DNA of 64,000 bases from Macrotis lagotis (Eukaryota; Chordata; Mammalia; Peramelemorphia; Peramelidae): the NCBI RefSeq assembly GCF_037893015.1, contig NC_133665.1, positions 37,692,246 through 37,756,245 of the forward strand. Direction: 5' to 3'. Positions 54,500 to 64,000 of this stretch are shown here, piece by piece. The position numbers were made by a program, and so were the translations under genes. The notes below the pieces were generated by a model. That model made no database searches. It was not told the origin of the DNA and saw only the letters and a list, made by a program, of their open reading frames with translations. How positions within the stretch are numbered: the first letter of the stretch is position 1; each line of letters opens with the position of its first letter.

Positions 54500-55090
54500 G
54501 AACAAAATGGATGCCCATAAATTTAGAGAATGGATGAGTCAATTCTGACCTATGAATGTAATAGAATATTATTGTACCATAAGAAATAACAAAGAGGAAT
54601 TATGAGAATGAAACTAATAAGGGTCAAATAGGTGGTGCAGTGGATAGGGCACCAGTCCTGGAGTCAAGAGGACCTGAGCTCAAATCCGAACTCAGACACT
54701 TAATAATTACCTAGCTATGTGGCCTTGGGCAAGCCACTTAAGTCCATTGCCTTGCAAAAAAACTAAAAAAAAACAATGAACTGATAAAAATAGAAGAAAA
54801 CAGCACCAGATGAACAATATACACAATGATTTCAGTAATACAAAGGAAAACAACGCAAGAGCAGTTGAACTCTGCTTAATTTTAATGAGAAATCTTGGTA
54901 CTAAGATATAGATAATAGAACTGATGCCCCATCTCCCAATAAAAAGGTGAGGGATGATGCAAGAAAAATGTTACATGTTATATTAGAAATGGTTACTTGG
55001 TCAATGAGCTTTCTTAAGTTGTTGAGTTGTTGTTGTTTAATTAAAGAGGAGAGTTCAGTGTAGAAGAGAGAGAAAAGCTATTATGAGTTA
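54500..55090 (+). mobile_element. L1 3' end, split by a SINE
   Basis: GGATGCCCATAAATTTAGAG, GTAATAGAATATTATTGTAC | SINE | TGATAAAAATAGAAGAAAAC, AGCACCAGATGAACAATATA. ORF2 end and 3' UTR, decayed. Confidence 0.72.
54619..54773 (+). mobile_element. WSINE-type SINE in L1
   Basis: GGTCAAATAGGTGGTGCAGT ... CCATTGCCTTGCAAAAAAAC. Flanks AATGAAACTAATAA and AATGAACTGATAAA form an imperfect duplication. Confidence 0.93.
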
Positions 55091-56675
55091 GAACTCCAAA
55101 CACCCATTCTTATTTCCTGTTTGGATCCTTGCTTGACCTAGATAGATTTATTAGAAACTTTAGCCATCTAGAAATTTCCAGTTCCTAACTTATCACTCTC
55201 CAATCCTTTATTTTTGTTAAAAAAAAAAAAAGTTCCTTTTCCCAGTCAATAGGAATATGTTTCAAAACTAGATATGTCTTTCTTTCTTTAGTAGGGAAAA
55301 AGGGCTAAAAAATTCATTAATTAGAACCTTGTTTATTCTACATTCACAATCAATGCTAATAATTTTCTAGTTTGAACTAATCTAGTCCAAGCTCATTACA
55401 CTCATTAGTGCTTGTCAGTAACTAAGAACATATTTTCATTTTCACAAGCGTGTCTACATTTTGTGCACAGCTAAAGACTCAAGTTCAGCCAGGATTTTCT
55501 GACACATTCATGAGTAAGGCATAAAATTGTACTTAAGTTAACCTTTACAATAAGACTATAAAAAGAACGGTGTACACTGAACTGCACACATACTTGAAAA
55601 TTGGTTGTCAGTTTCATTTACAACACAAACAAAAATATATGTGTCATACTGGTCTTACTGAAAACTGCCCCTAAATATACTTCTTTAAGTACATATAATA
55701 TATACTTCTTTGAGTACATATAATTTCATTCCACTAGCATACCTAATTCTTTCCCCATACTGTGTACTTTCCTAGAAAATCCAATTTGATGTATCTAGAA
55801 TTTAAAATACCATAGAGCTTTTGTTTTCACCACATCAAAAGAACAATTTTATTCTTTAAAAATCCAATATATCTCTGCAAGCTACTACTTTTTCTATATA
55901 TTTCTCAATATCTCTTTGATCAAGCTTTTCCAACCATTCAGAAGTAATCCATGGGTAATTATAACTTCTTAGCTTCTTAGAGTAAAAGGAGCCAATTTAT
56001 CACAGACTGTCATGAATTCCAATTTTAAATTATCAAGAGCCCAATTACCAACAGAAGTAAGGGATCCTTCTTTCCAATTAAAGTGATTGATTTCATAGAA
56101 GACCCAGTAGCATTTCACTTTTTAATTATGCTCACTCTGATCAAATGTGAGAAGATTCTTCCTCATTTTATTTTCCATTGAAAGAGTGAGATACAACAAA
56201 CATTAATCATATATACCGATATGATGCCAGACTTGATAACGCTTTCAGCATAATTGGACAATATTCAATCTATTAAAGTACCCTGTCCAATTTTTATGGA
56301 TATCCAAGGTTTCTTCTACTAATGATTACTTTAAAATATTAACAGTAGTATCCTAAGGAAGGAGGGGAAGAATTATTTGCTACATAAAACAATTGCACCT
56401 ATTTTTTAAACTTCCAAAGCTTTTCAGGATGACAAAATACAATATAACCAAATTATATTAATTTTTCTATGAAAATATAGAAACCTGAGGATCAAAAGTG
56501 AAACCTAGTTCTATTTTTCATATTTGAGTTAAGTGCAGAATCATAGGATTCAGCAGAAACTGATGAAAAATGCACAAAGCTCAATATATGTTAATCAAGT
56601 ATTTTTTCCTATTCACTTCAGTGGGCCTGTTTTCTTGTCCCTAAAACAAGAGGTTTGGAATAGAGATATAAGACT
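55091..56675. other. Unassigned; possible conserved non-coding DNA
   Basis: About 1.6 kb with no nameable repeat except a short A11 tract near 55220. 55440-56130 has the mixed, CpG-containing look of conserved non-coding sequence (AAGCGTGTCTACATTTTGTG, CCATGGGTAATTATAACTTC, CCAATTAAAGTGATTGATTT). No exon supported. Confidence 0.35.
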
Positions 56676-56960
56676 AGAATCACAGACTAATAAAGCTGGG
56701 AGGAACCTTACAAGGTCATCAAATCCAACCCCTCACCAGAGGAATTCCATCTTTGACAGATTGTTTACCCTTTGCTTCTATTGATAAAGAATTCACTTGT
56801 TAATGAGGCAACAATTCCATTGTTAGACATGTTTAATTATTGGAAAGATTTTCTTTAATGAATATGAATACGCCTCCCTGTATCTTCCACCTATTTGGTC
56901 ATAGTCTTGTAGTCCTCTAAAGTAGTAAATAATATATTTGATCTCTCATTCACTATCTAG
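56676..56960 (-). mobile_element. L3/CR1 3' end, antisense
   Basis: GAATCACAGACTAATAAAGC, TGGGAGGAACCTTACAAGGT, CATCAAATCCAACCCCTCAC, AATTCCATTGTTAGACATGT. The order matches a reverse-complement L3 tail. The 83-codon frame at 56533-56784 overlaps it. Confidence 0.7.
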
Positions 56961-57311
56961 AGACATTGTAAGTTTAGATTCAGACTTTCTAATGTCAATA
57001 TTTATATTAAAAAAATTGAAATTTGGGTGCAGAAAGGAAAAAGAAGGTGCAGTATATAGCATTATCAGCTAAAGTAATTTTTTTATTTTTCCAGAATTCC
57101 AAGATTCAGAAAACTTTTATTTTCATTTAGCAAGATACATATAAATTCCACATTCCACAACAGAAAAAATGAATCCATCCTCTCCAATTAATTTTTACTA
57201 ATGAAAAGACTAAGTCAGATCTCTAAATTTTTGTTACTAATCCTAATTCCCTTGTAGAAATCATACAAAAGTCATTTTATCATCTATCTTCTCTGTATAT
57301 TTTGTATTCTT

Positions 57312-57317
57312 TATATA

Positions 57318-57349
<32 letters not shown>
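57312..57349. repeat. (TA)n microsatellite
   Basis: About 38 bases of near-pure TA. Confidence 0.97.
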
Positions 57350-57353
<4 letters not shown>

Positions 57354-57379
57354 TTGTATACTTTATATGAATCTAGTCA

Positions 57380-57515
57380 CATTATTTATTATTTTCCCTG
57401 TAAGAATGTAAGTTCCTTGAGGGCAAGGTTTATTTTGATCTTTCTATATATTTCTATTGGTTAATAGTGCTTGGAACATAACAAGACCTTAATAAATGCT
57501 TATTGATTAATTGAT
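57380..57515 (+). mobile_element. L2 3' end
   Basis: GAATGTAAGTTCCTTGAGGG, CAAGGTTTATTTTGATC and CCTTAATAAATGCTTATTGA. Confidence 0.88.
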
Positions 57516-57705
57516 ATCAAGAACCGCTTTTCTAAAATGTGGTGTCCCTTGGCACTGTCAACTTGGAACAAGAGCATCATTTTACTTCTCTTCCTCCTCA
57601 AGTCCCAATGATTTCTTTATTCCACTGATGTGTGTGCCATTTTGATGATAACATATTCAAGTAAGTTTTAATAAATACATTTTAATGAATTTCACCAGTT
57701 CATAT

Positions 57706-57870
57706 GACCTAGAGTTGGGAGCTTTGGAATATATTGCCCATGCTTTTCATTCTATGGATGAGGAAACTGAAGTTTACAGAGGTACAAAATTACACAAATA
57801 ATAAGTGTCATATCTATGATCAAACATTGGCTCCAAGTCCAGTCTTTTCCATAAGATCATACTAATGAAA
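57706..57870 (-). mobile_element. MIR, antisense, with L3-like flank
   Basis: GAGTTGGGAGCTTTGGAATA, TCTATGGATGAGGAAACTGA and GGCTCCAAGTCCAGTCTTTT. Confidence 0.75.
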
Positions 57871-58109
57871 AGGCACACATGGAAACCCAAAGCCTCCTTG
57901 AAGCCCAAAAACAAATCAGTTTAATTTGTGCCCAAAGACTATTTACTTGCCACCTGTATTTTCAACAAATGGGCAGATGTTTAGTTCCTTAATGTATTAT
58001 CTATTGACTTTTAATAATTTATTTTTCTAATAGTTACAAAATATGATTGTTTTTCTTCTTGGAAATTAGGTCCGCAACATTTATCAAAAATTACTTTTTG
58101 TCACTTTCC

Positions 58110-58550
58110 TTCCTGATGTATTCCAGTGACTCCTAGGGCCTCTAGAATCAAACTTCTCTCTTTGACATTCAAAATCTTTTATTACTTTGATTCAACTCTC
58201 CTTTTCAGCCCTCCCTGTTACATATCAACTCCTGTTATACTTGCTGTGATCAGCCAAAAGGATGTTTGCTATATCTATCCAACTATACCATATTTCTTCT
58301 TTTCACCTTTGCACATATCTTCAAATAAAGGGAATAGGATGCCCTTCTTCCTAATTTCCAAGGACTTTTATGTCCCATTATTCATGCTTTCTACATCACA
58401 AAAAATTACCTTATGTTTTACTTCGTATATATTTTATATATGTTTATGTATATTTATTATTTCCTCTGCTAAAATAGAAATTCCTTGAGGGAAGAATCAT
58501 TTCATCTTTGGTTTTTTATACTTAGCACCTAGATTGTAATAATAGATGAT
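58110..58550 (+). mobile_element. L2 ORF2 end and 3' UTR
   Basis: TTCCAGTGACTCCTAGGGCC, TCTCTTTGACATTCAAAATC, ATTCCTTGAGGGAAGAATCA and ACTTAGCACCTAGATTG. The 120-codon frame at 58126-58488 is this LINE remnant. Confidence 0.82.
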
Positions 58551-58554
58551 TTCC

Positions 58555-58572
58555 TGGATAGCATGCTTAGTG

Positions 58573-58626
<54 letters not shown>

Positions 58627-58705
58627 TATACAAACAAACCACATGACCTTGGGCTATTCACTTTATCTCCATCTGCCTCAATTTATTTAACTGTAAAACT
58701 GAAAT
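58555..58705 (+). mobile_element. MIR relic with a (CA)n expansion
   Basis: CCTGGATAGCATGCTTAGTG, (CA)23 at 58579-58624, then ACATGACCTTGGGCTATTCA and CATCTGCCTCAATTTATTTA. Confidence 0.75.
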
Positions 58706-58729
58706 GAAAGTACTTTTCAATATGATGAA

Positions 58730-59015
58730 CATTGAAATGCACAGGAAGACTTCTGTGAACTGATACAAAGTGAAGCAAGCATAGTCAAGAATAAATATAT
58801 AATGATTATCCAAAAATGGAAAGAACAATAACCACAAAACAAATGAAAATGAATGTGACAAAATTACAAAGAATAAGCTTGAACACAAAGATGGGGGGGC
58901 GCATTCCCCTGCCATCTCTGCCACCCCTATCCCTTTGTAGAAGAGCAGGTTCTGTGAGCATAGGATACTGCATAATTAGGATTCTTTTAAAATGTACTGA
59001 CAAGTCTTTGCTAAC
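58730..59015 (+). mobile_element. Old L1 3' UTR, target of a younger L1
   Basis: AAGACTTCTGTGAACTGATA, CAAAGTGAAGCAAGCATAGT, ACAATAACCACAAAACAAAT, TGCCACCCCTATCCCTTTGT. An L1 3' UTR of the type with a GC-rich middle. Confidence 0.65.
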
Positions 59016-60040
59016 TTTTTAAAAAATTCTGTTAAGCCATTCCCCAATTGACAAATAGTCAAAGGATGTGCAAAGGCAATTTACAGATGAGGAGATCAAA
59101 GCAATCCATAATTATATGAAAAATTGCTCTAAATCACTACTTATTAGAGAAATTCAAATTAAAGCATCTCTGAGGTATCACCTCACACCTCTCAGACTGG
59201 CCAATATGACCACAAAGGACAATGATCAATGTTGGAAGGGATGTGAGTAATCTGGGACACTAAATACATTGTTTGTAGAGCTGTGAACTCATCCAACATT
59301 TCTGGAGAACAATTTGGAATTATGCCCAAAGGGAAACAAAAATGTGCATACCCTTTGATCCAGCAATACCACTACTAGGTCTATACCCTGAAGAGATGAT
59401 GAAAAAGAGTGAAAACATCACTTGTACAAAAATATTCATAGCAGCCCTGTTTGTGGTAGAAAAGAATTGGAAATTAAGAGGAAATTAATACCCCTTCAAT
59501 TGGGGAATGGCTTAATGAACTGTGGTATATGTATGTCATGGAACACTATTGTTATATTAGAAACTAGGAGGGATGGGAATTCAGGGAAGCCTGGAAGGAT
59601 TTGCATGAACTGATGCTGAGCAAGATGAGCAGAACCAAAAAAACATTGTACACCCTGACAGCAACATGGGGGCGATGATCAACCTTGATGCACTTGCTCA
59701 TTCCATCAGTGCAACAACCAGGAACAATTTTGGGCTATCTGCAATGGAAAATACCATCTGTATCCAGAGAAAGAATTGTGGAGTTTGAACAAAGACCAAA
59801 GACTATTACCTTCAATTTGGGGGGGGGGGGGATTATCTTATTATGTAATTTTTCTATCTCTTATACTTTATTTTTCTTCCTTAAGGATATGATTTCTCTA
59901 TCACATTCAACTTAGATCAGTTTATACCATGGAAACAATATAAAGACTAAAAGACTGCCTTCGGTGGGGAGTGGGGGGAGGGAAGCAAGAATAGGGGAAA
60001 AATTGTAAAACAAAACAAATAAAATCTTTCTTTAAAAAAA
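59016..60040 (+). mobile_element. 5'-truncated L1 (ORF2 C-terminus and 3' UTR)
   Basis: Starts TTAAAAAATTCTGTTAAGCC, CATTCCCCAATTGACAAATA, then TCACCTCACACCTCTCAGAC, GAACAATTTGGAATTATGCC, CTTTGATCCAGCAATACCAC and GAAGCCTGGAAGGATTTGCA. A G13 run lies at 59819-59831, a G-rich stretch at 59963-59982, and the end is AACAAATAAAATC + A-run. Candidate duplication AAGTCTTTGCTAA (59003-59015) and AAGTTCTTTGCTA (60040-60052). Among the best-preserved L1 3' ends here. Confidence 0.87.
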
Positions 60041-60052
60041 AGTTCTTTGCTA

Positions 60053-60190
60053 GGGGTGGCTAGGTGGCATAGTGGATAAAGCACCGGCCTTGGAGTCAGG
60101 AGTACCTGGGTTCAAATCCAGTCTCAGACACTTAATAATTACCTAGTTGTGTGGCCTTGGGCAAGCCACTTAACCCCATTTGCCTTGCAA
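60053..60190 (+). mobile_element. WSINE-type SINE at the L1 3' boundary
   Basis: GGGGTGGCTAGGTGGCATAG ... CCATTTGCCTTGC + A-tail. Target duplication AAAAAAAGTTCTTTGCTA around 60035-60052 and 60192-60209, so it used the junction created by the L1. Confidence 0.96.
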
Positions 60191-60294
60191 AAAAAAAAGT
60201 TCTTTGCTAAAAACTTGGCTTTCAGTAAAGAGAGGCAAGACAGGGAAATTTAGGTGACATAAAAACAAAAGATATCAATAAAAATTATTTTTAA

Positions 60295-60415
60295 AATAAC
60301 AATAATAGTATCTGCCTCCCAAAGTTGGTGTGATAATAAAAAAATTTGCAATTTTAAATTTGCATAAAGTCCTGTATGAATGCTACTTATTACTTTATTA
60401 TCATTGCTATTATTA
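60295..60415 (+). mobile_element. MIR 3' part
   Basis: AGTATCTGCCTCCCAAAGTT, GGTGTGATAATAAAAAAA and TGAATGCTACTTATTACTTT. Confidence 0.65.
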
Positions 60416-60879
60416 ATCTCTGTGGCAGTTTTAGGTAAGAATTCCACAAGATGAGAAGGCATGTAATGGTTGCAAGCTTCAATATCAAAGTAATGAGTTG
60501 GGCAAGAGTTTAATTAGTACAACAATGTAATCACTTGGCTTTTTGCTCAAAACTCAACACACATCTTCAATGCACAAAAATGTTAAATTCTGAGAAGAAA
60601 AGCAAGGTAAATTAGTTCAGTACTAGACCAGGCCTGGATGGTCTAGTAGTTCTATCTAATCCAGTCTAGAGAATCTTAAAAACCCATGTTAGTCAAAATA
60701 CATTAAAATTTGCATCTCAAGGTCAGTGAAAATATAAGCATCTCAAGTCAAGTATATTCTTAGGTCTGCCTCAGAGTAACTCCAGATATCTTATTTCCTG
60801 CAAGGAAGCCAGGAGGAGTAATGGATAGAAAGGCCACTTGAATGAAAGGCCACTTCAAATAATTAAAAGGAAAACATTC
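60416..60879. other. Unassigned stretch
   Basis: No gene or repeat recognised. GAAAGGCCACTT occurs twice near 60828 and 60845, a tiny local duplication. Confidence 0.4.
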
Positions 60880-61395
60880 AAATGTAAACAATTCGACATT
60901 TCACCTCACATCTAGCAAATTAAAAATGACAAAAGATGGAAATAATCAACTCTGGAGAAGCTACAAGAAGATAATCACACTAATATGTTATTTATAAAAA
61001 TATGAATTGATTTGAATCACCTGGAAAAGTTTAAAATCATGAACAGTAATCAAAATGTTCATATACTTTTGACTCCAAGATCTTACTGCTAAGCATATTC
61101 TCTGAGAACAAAGACAGAAAAACTAAGCCTAATATATGTCATAATATTAAAAGCATCATTCTTTGTGGTAGCAAGAAATGCTGCAAGCAAATGGGTCCCC
61201 ACTATTAGGAAATAGCTAGATAAATGGTGTTACATTAATTTAATGAAAGATTATTGTGCTAAAAGATACCACAAATTAAAAATCTTCAGAGAAAAGTGGG
61301 AAGAATTGTATGTACTGATGTAGAATTAAGGAAGTAAACCCAGGAAGACAGTACATATGATAACCAAAGTAATAAAAACAAAAAAAAATCCTAAA
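60880..61395 (+). mobile_element. Old L1 ORF2 C-terminal relic
   Basis: TTTCACCTCACATCTAGCAA, GACTCCAAGATCTTACTGCT, TTCTTTGTGGTAGCAAGAAA, AATGGGTCCCCACTATTAGG and GTGGGAAGAATTGTATGTAC follow the L1 C-terminus in order. Heavily decayed. Confidence 0.75.
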
Positions 61396-61479
61396 ATGAA
61401 GCATAATCCTAATGCAATTGCAATGATCATTCTCAGTCATAGAGAAGAGATTTCCTTGGACAACTTTATCTAATTCCAG

Positions 61480-61645
61480 TGCATTCCCTCCTCCAATTAA
61501 CTTACATTCTTTTTTTGTTTACTTATGCATATTATCTCTCCTGATAGAACATATATCCTCTGAAAGCAAATACACTTTAATTTTCATCCACATATCTCTA
61601 ATACATTGCATAGTACCAGGATAAGAAAATGCTTTTTAACTTATG
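61480..61645 (+). mobile_element. L2 3' end
   Basis: GTGCATTCCCTCCTCCAATT, CTTACATTC, TCCTCTGAAAGCAAATACAC and TTGCATAGTACCAGGAT. Confidence 0.7.
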
Positions 61646-61699
61646 GGTATGGAATATTGAGTCAAAATCACTGTGTATATTGACTTTGCTTAGTTAGTA

Positions 61700-61927
61700 A
61701 TAGAAGATGTCATTTATATAGAGCTTAAAACAAAAATTATTTCATTTGAGCCTCACATCAAACCTGGGAGGTATACACTATTATTTTATTTTCCTCTTCA
61801 CAGAGATGAGAAAAGTGAGGCTAAGGAATTAAGTGCCTTGCCCAAGGTCACTTACACAGTAAGTTATAGTCTGGCAGAATTTGAATCCAAGTCTTCCTAA
61901 CTCTAAGTTTAAGACTATTATGCCACT
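61700..61927 (-). mobile_element. MIR, antisense, nearly full length
   Basis: TTCATTTGAGCCTCACATCA, CCTGGGAGGTATACACTATT, GAGATGAGAAAAGTGAGGCT, TGCCTTGCCCAAGGTCACTT and ATTATGCCACTTGG. Confidence 0.9.
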
Positions 61928-61940
61928 TGGCTATTTTTCT

Positions 61941-62607
61941 TTTTGTTCCCCCTTTTTCAGTTAACGCTATTTTATTTTTCCAGTTACATATGTAGTTTTC
62001 AACATTCACTTTTCTAAGATTAAATTCTAAATTTTTCTCCCTCTCTCCATTCCTTGCCCCCTTCCCAAGACAAGGTTAAATACATGTACAACTGCATTAA
62101 ATACATTTCCAAATTGGTCATGTTGTGAAAGAAAAATCAGAGCACAAAGGAAAAACTACAAGGAAAAAAAATTTGTAAAAGTGAAAATAGTATTCTTTGA
62201 TATGCAGCATTCAGACTCCATAGTTTTTTCTCTAGCATTTTTCATCACAAGTCTTATAGAATTATCTTTGATCATTGTATTGCTGAGAAGAGCTAAGTCT
62301 ATCATAGCTGATCATCATAGTGTTGTTAAGGTATATAATATTCTCCTGGTTCTGCTCACTTCACTCAACTTCTGTTCATGTATGCTTTTCCAGGTTTTTC
62401 TGAAATCTGCCTTGTCATCATTTCTTATAAAATAATATCCCATTACATTCACATGCCATAACATTCAGCCATTCTCCAATTGATGGGTATCCCCTTAATT
62501 TCCAATTCTTTGCCACCAAAAAAGGGCTATTATAAATATTTTTATAAGGTGGGTTCTTTTTCTTTTTTATGATCTCTTTGAGATACAGACAGTACTGGTA
62601 ATGGACC
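61941..62607 (-). mobile_element. 5'-truncated L1, antisense, with 13-bp duplication
   Basis: Starts with a T/C-rich run (reverse of the A-tail). TTTTATTTTTCCAGTTACAT, CATGTTGTGAAAGAAAAATC, TCCTGGTTCTGCTCACTTCA and GCCATTCTCCAATTGATGGG are the reverse complement of the L1 3' UTR and ORF2 C-terminus. Exact target duplication TGGCTATTTTTCT at 61928-61940 and 62608-62620. The only well-preserved minus-strand L1 in the window. Confidence 0.93.
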
Positions 62608-62734
62608 TGGCTATTTTTCTATATTACAAGAGAAGGTTTTCTAGATGAACAACAGGAAAATTACCTGGAAATAAGTATGATTTTAAAAGATCATTTTGCC
62701 TTTATCAGAGATCGTATTTTGACTAACTTTTATA

Positions 62735-62960
62735 CAATGCTTTAAGTGCAAAAGTACTTCAGAAAATTATCTCATTGGCTCCTTAGAACAATCCAAGGAG
62801 GTTTATGATTAATGGATGTAAAATGGATGAGTCATTTTTACAGCTGTGGAAACTGAAGCAAATGAAGTTAAACAACTTTTCTCAGGTCACAGAGCTGGAA
62901 AATGTCTTAGACTGGATCTGAAAAATGTCTTAGACTGGATCTCAGTACCCCCAGATGTTT
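62735..62960 (-). mobile_element. MIR, antisense, with a 23-bp tandem duplication
   Basis: AGAAAATTATCTCATTGGCT, TACAGCTGTGGAAACTGAAG, TCTCAGGTCACAGAGCTGG. The segment GAAAAATGTCTTAGACTGGA TCT occurs twice in tandem (62897-62919, 62920-62942; one mismatch). Confidence 0.85.
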
Positions 62961-63656
62961 AGTTATTTTATTTATGCCTTCTAATCAAAACTTATAAAGA
63001 ATATTCAGTGTTAAATAAAACAGGAAATGAAAGACATGAGAGACAACTTTTAGTGCTCTTAATGTGGTTTATTGTCTTCAGTATCACATACTGATCAATG
63101 CAGACAAAAGAAATGGGGAAAGGGTTCTTTACCAGGCATTCCCCAATAGGTAAGAATACTGATCCATCAGCAGAGAAAAGCCAACAGCCAAGGGAATAAA
63201 AGTTTAGGGTATTTTAATAAAGGCATTGTTTTGAACTTAATAAGAAACTTTAGGGAAAATATTTAGAAAATTTTTAGGGAAAAATTTAGGGAATTTTAGG
63301 GGAAAAATAGAGGAAAATAATAATATTCCTGTTTGAAAAGAGCAGGAAAATAAAAGAAAAAAGGAAAAAAGCCCACACCACAATCCCTTGTTAATTTACT
63401 GAGTAAGGATTTTTATATAACTATGATTATAAGAGTACAAAGAACTGTTACTTGAAATATAAATGCATAGAAAAAATAGCATATGATATTAAAAGTAGAC
63501 CTTAATAGAAATAGTCTTAATCAGTTTTGTCTCTTAAAGAGATTATACAAAACAATACAAAGGAAGATTCATGGTTTGCCTGTGCCTTCAGTCTCTGAGT
63601 TTATAAGCAGCTATCAAGTTTGTACCTAAATAAATGGAAGCAAACCATAAGAACAT
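62961..63656. other. Unassigned, with degenerate TTTAGGGAAAA repeats
   Basis: 63247-63312 contains several diverged TTTAGGGAAAA/TTTAGAAAAT units. The rest is AT-rich and unrecognised. No gene. Confidence 0.45.
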
Positions 63657-63868
63657 CCCAGGACATCAATCTACACAACTATGGCCTATAGGACAAGTCT
63701 GGCCTGCTAGAAGCCTGTTTCTGTACAATCCGTAAGCTAAGAATGGCTCTTCTATTTTAAGATAAAGTTTTATTGTATTTAAAAATGCAAAAAAAAAATC
63801 ATTCTTAACTAGCCTGCTGTAAAAAAGGAGGAGTTCAGATTTGGTATATAATTTGCTGACCCTGGTCT
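63657..63868. mobile_element. hAT-type non-autonomous DNA transposon (tentative)
   Basis: GGCCTATAGGACAAGTCTGG, CCTGCTAGAAGCCTGTTTCT, AAGCTAAGAATGGCTCTTCT, AAGATAAAGTTTTATTGTAT and the end TTTGCTGACCCTGG resemble a mammalian MER-type hAT element whose ends read CAGGGGTCGGCAAAC. The right inverted terminal repeat is clear; the left (CAGGACATCAATCTACACAA) is degenerate. Confidence 0.55.
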
Positions 63869-64000
63869 AGAGTATCCTTGGCATTCTGGGAAGCGTTGAG
63901 CCCCATCTATCATTGATTAGGTGCCTATAGAAGCCAGGTTATTCAAAAAGCTGAATAAAACACACAGTCAAATTTGCAAACTGTGATTTAGCAAGGGGAA

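Noticed and set aside
62961..63656. Possible retroviral LTR
   Set aside because: No paired terminal repeats, primer-binding site or polypurine tract; I cannot support an endogenous retrovirus anywhere in the window.

Overview
The window looks like about 64 kb of non-coding nuclear DNA from a marsupial, probably an Australian one. Three things point there. (1) Eighteen copies of a ~150-bp tRNA-derived SINE, read from its own 5' end as GGGGCAGCTAGGTGGCGCAG ... TTCAAATCCGGCCTCAGAC ... GGCCTTGGGCAAGCCACTTA + A-rich tail, the WSINE-type element of Australian marsupials. (2) Marsupial-style L1s, an ORF1-only (HAL1-type) LINE, and Mar-1 SINEs with an RTE-like 3' end. (3) Many very old L2, L3/CR1, MIR and CORE-SINE copies. 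The DNA is AT-rich and CpG-poor, with one GC-rich island at the HAL1 5' end. I found no host protein-coding exon, rRNA, functional tRNA, CRISPR array or operon-like structure. It reads as a gene desert or the inside of a very large intron.

Layout. 1-15 kb: old L2, L3 and MIR relics, microsatellites, and an unassigned stretch with enhancer-like sequence character near 11.6-12.3 kb. 15.57-26.9 kb: a nest of L1 elements. A decayed near-full-length L1 (5' end, ORF1, an inter-ORF block of diverged tandem repeats, ORF2 endonuclease and reverse transcriptase, 3' UTR) is interrupted by a second L1 3' end, an out-of-order RT segment and seven SINEs, and a 5'-truncated L1 abuts its tail. 27-32.6 kb: SINEs, L2 and MIR. 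32.6-35.3 kb: a three-level L1-in-L1-in-L1 nest. 35.6-45.3 kb: MIR, L2 and Mar-1 relics around two unassigned stretches with enhancer-like sequence (42.2-42.7 and 43.9-44.1 kb). 45.42-48.63 kb: a complete HAL1-type element bounded by a perfect 14-bp target-site duplication; its ORF1 has two frameshifts, and its 3' UTR holds a strong G-quadruplex motif and three diverged antisense SINE-like modules. 49-50.2 kb: a long L2 copy. 50.2-52.3 kb: GATA/GACA/GGAT satellite-like arrays hit by two SINEs. 54.5-64 kb: more nested L1s, MIR, L2, a minus-strand L1 with a clear 13-bp duplication, and a small hAT-like DNA transposon.

The window is a record of successive retrotransposition: L2/MIR and L3 oldest, then L1, then the WSINE-type SINEs, which often sit in L1 bodies or A-tails. 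Sixteen of 18 SINEs and nearly all L1s point to the plus strand. The most noteworthy item is the HAL1-type element with its antisense SINE-module 3' UTR. Family names are from memory of consensus patterns; most boundaries are good to roughly 5-20 bases, except where a target-site duplication fixes them.
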